Shown here: positions 63,638 to 64,000 of the stretch, in pieces
Layout of the letters: the number at the start of each line of letters is the position of its first letter
How positions within the stretch are numbered: position 1 is the first letter of the stretch
Source: Pseudomonas sp. B6002
Lineage (GTDB): Bacteria; Pseudomonadota; Gammaproteobacteria; Pseudomonadales; Pseudomonadaceae
Direction: 5' to 3'
Assembly: GCF_013385985.1 (NCBI RefSeq)
Contig: NZ_JACAOY010000011.1
Coordinates: 61,329-125,328 of the forward strand
DNA length: 64,000 nt
Notes under the pieces: model-generated
What the model saw: the letters and a program-made list of their open reading frames with translations, nothing else
What the model was told of the DNA's origin: nothing
The model's database searches: none
Made by a program: the position numbers and the translations under genes

Positions 63638-64000
63638 GCTGAGTTGATTGAATGGTGGGCATTGCCCACCGTTTGTGTGGTAAAGGCTGGGCGAATATCA
63701 CCCCGTTGAAGGTGTGGGTGTAGCCGTCGTAAAAGGGTTTCATCTGCTCGGGCGTCAGATGCGGATTGACCTTTTGCAGCAGGCCGGCTTCGTCGACCCA
63801 CAGACCGCTGAAATAGCTGTTCTCATCCGTTCTTACATATTCCTGTTTGTCGCTTTCATGTAGCGCAACCATCCAGAACACCGGCTCCAGGCGATCCAGG
63901 CGGGATTTGGCTTCGCTGAAAACCTGACCCCATGGCTGACCGACTTTAGACAGGAGAAAGCGGAACAGCGGGGTGTAATCAAAACCGTGACGTTGATGGC
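63576..64000 (-). CDS. Hypothetical protein, 5' end outside the window (partial)
   Basis: The minus-strand frame stays open to the right edge, giving at least 141 residues. The readable part includes GFDYTPLFRFLLSKVGQPWG, EPVFWMVALHESDKQEYVRT and LQKVNPHLTPEQMKPFYDGY. The last 25 residues are a Pro/Ser/Thr-rich tail antisense to the end of the lipoprotein gene, so the real domain probably ends near FNGVIFAQPLPHKRW. I do not recognise the family. Confidence 0.65.
   Translation of the reverse strand, partial: HQRHGFDYTPLFRFLLSKVGQPWGQVFSEAKSRLDRLEPVFWMVALHESDKQEYVRTDENSYFSGLWVDEAGLLQKVNPHLTPEQMKPFYDGYTHTFNGVIFAQPLPHKRWAMPTIQSTQPTPPSSHSPPHPSTPDSPDR

Overview
The window reads as one contiguous piece of chromosome from a fluorescent pseudomonad, most likely the Pseudomonas fluorescens group. 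The evidence is the high-GC, GC3-biased coding, the gene families present (trxB, cysZ, folM-folE-folX, norR-hmp, dsbB, cyoABCDE, bphP-bphO) and many copies of the Pseudomonas REP hairpin with the core GTGGGAGC...GCTTGCCTGCGA. I found no rRNA, tRNA, CRISPR array, insertion sequence or prophage. All calls rest on reading the sequence and family knowledge; no database search was run.

Layout. 0-3.7 kb: a glycosyltransferase, cysZ and trxB. 3.8-6.1 kb: a minus-strand folM-folE-folX-DUF1244-hopJ operon that fits tetrahydromonapterin synthesis. 6.2-11.7 kb: a putative blue-light module (a MerR regulator resembling class II LitR, a PilZ-like protein and a short LOV photoreceptor), then a small flavodoxin, a LysR regulator and an lrgAB-type pair. 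11.8-21 kb: a catabolic-looking set (class II aldolase-like protein, Asp-nucleophile hydrolase, SDR, DUF1302 and DUF1329 proteins) with a MalT-type LuxR regulator; two of these genes carry Hfq/Crc-like A-rich motifs next to their starts. 21-26.7 kb: an AraC regulator, a DMT exporter, norR and hmp with three NorR-type sites and a sigma-54-like promoter, and dsbB. 26.7-32.3 kb: a long cyo leader with three short palindromes, then cyoABCDE.

32.4-40.3 kb is the most interesting stretch. A Tat-exported HisC-like PLP enzyme and an orphan LuxR-type regulator are followed by a compact five-gene operon: membrane desaturase, proline-dehydrogenase-like enzyme, ATP-grasp ligase, MFS exporter and class V PLP enzyme. 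A candidate lux box lies upstream. I do not recognise this as a described pathway. It looks like a small-molecule (amino-acid-derived) biosynthesis and export cluster.

40.3-50.9 kb: two hypothetical proteins, a pentaheme cytochrome that appears to fuse a triheme dehydrogenase subunit to a TsdA-like domain, an aminotransferase with a LysR regulator and an orphan amino-acid-binding protein, a diguanylate cyclase, a PhoD-like phosphatase and a possible small gene with its own terminator. 50.9-54.3 kb: a bacteriophytochrome, its heme oxygenase and a response regulator, giving the window a second, red-light sensor. 54.5-64 kb: a Coq7-like di-iron protein, cytochrome c, an LTA-synthase-like membrane sulfatase, a BNR sialidase-like protein with a membrane partner, a cytochrome b561/PepSY pair divergent from a QseBC-like two-component system, a REP-dense repeat region, a lipoprotein and one gene cut by the window edge.
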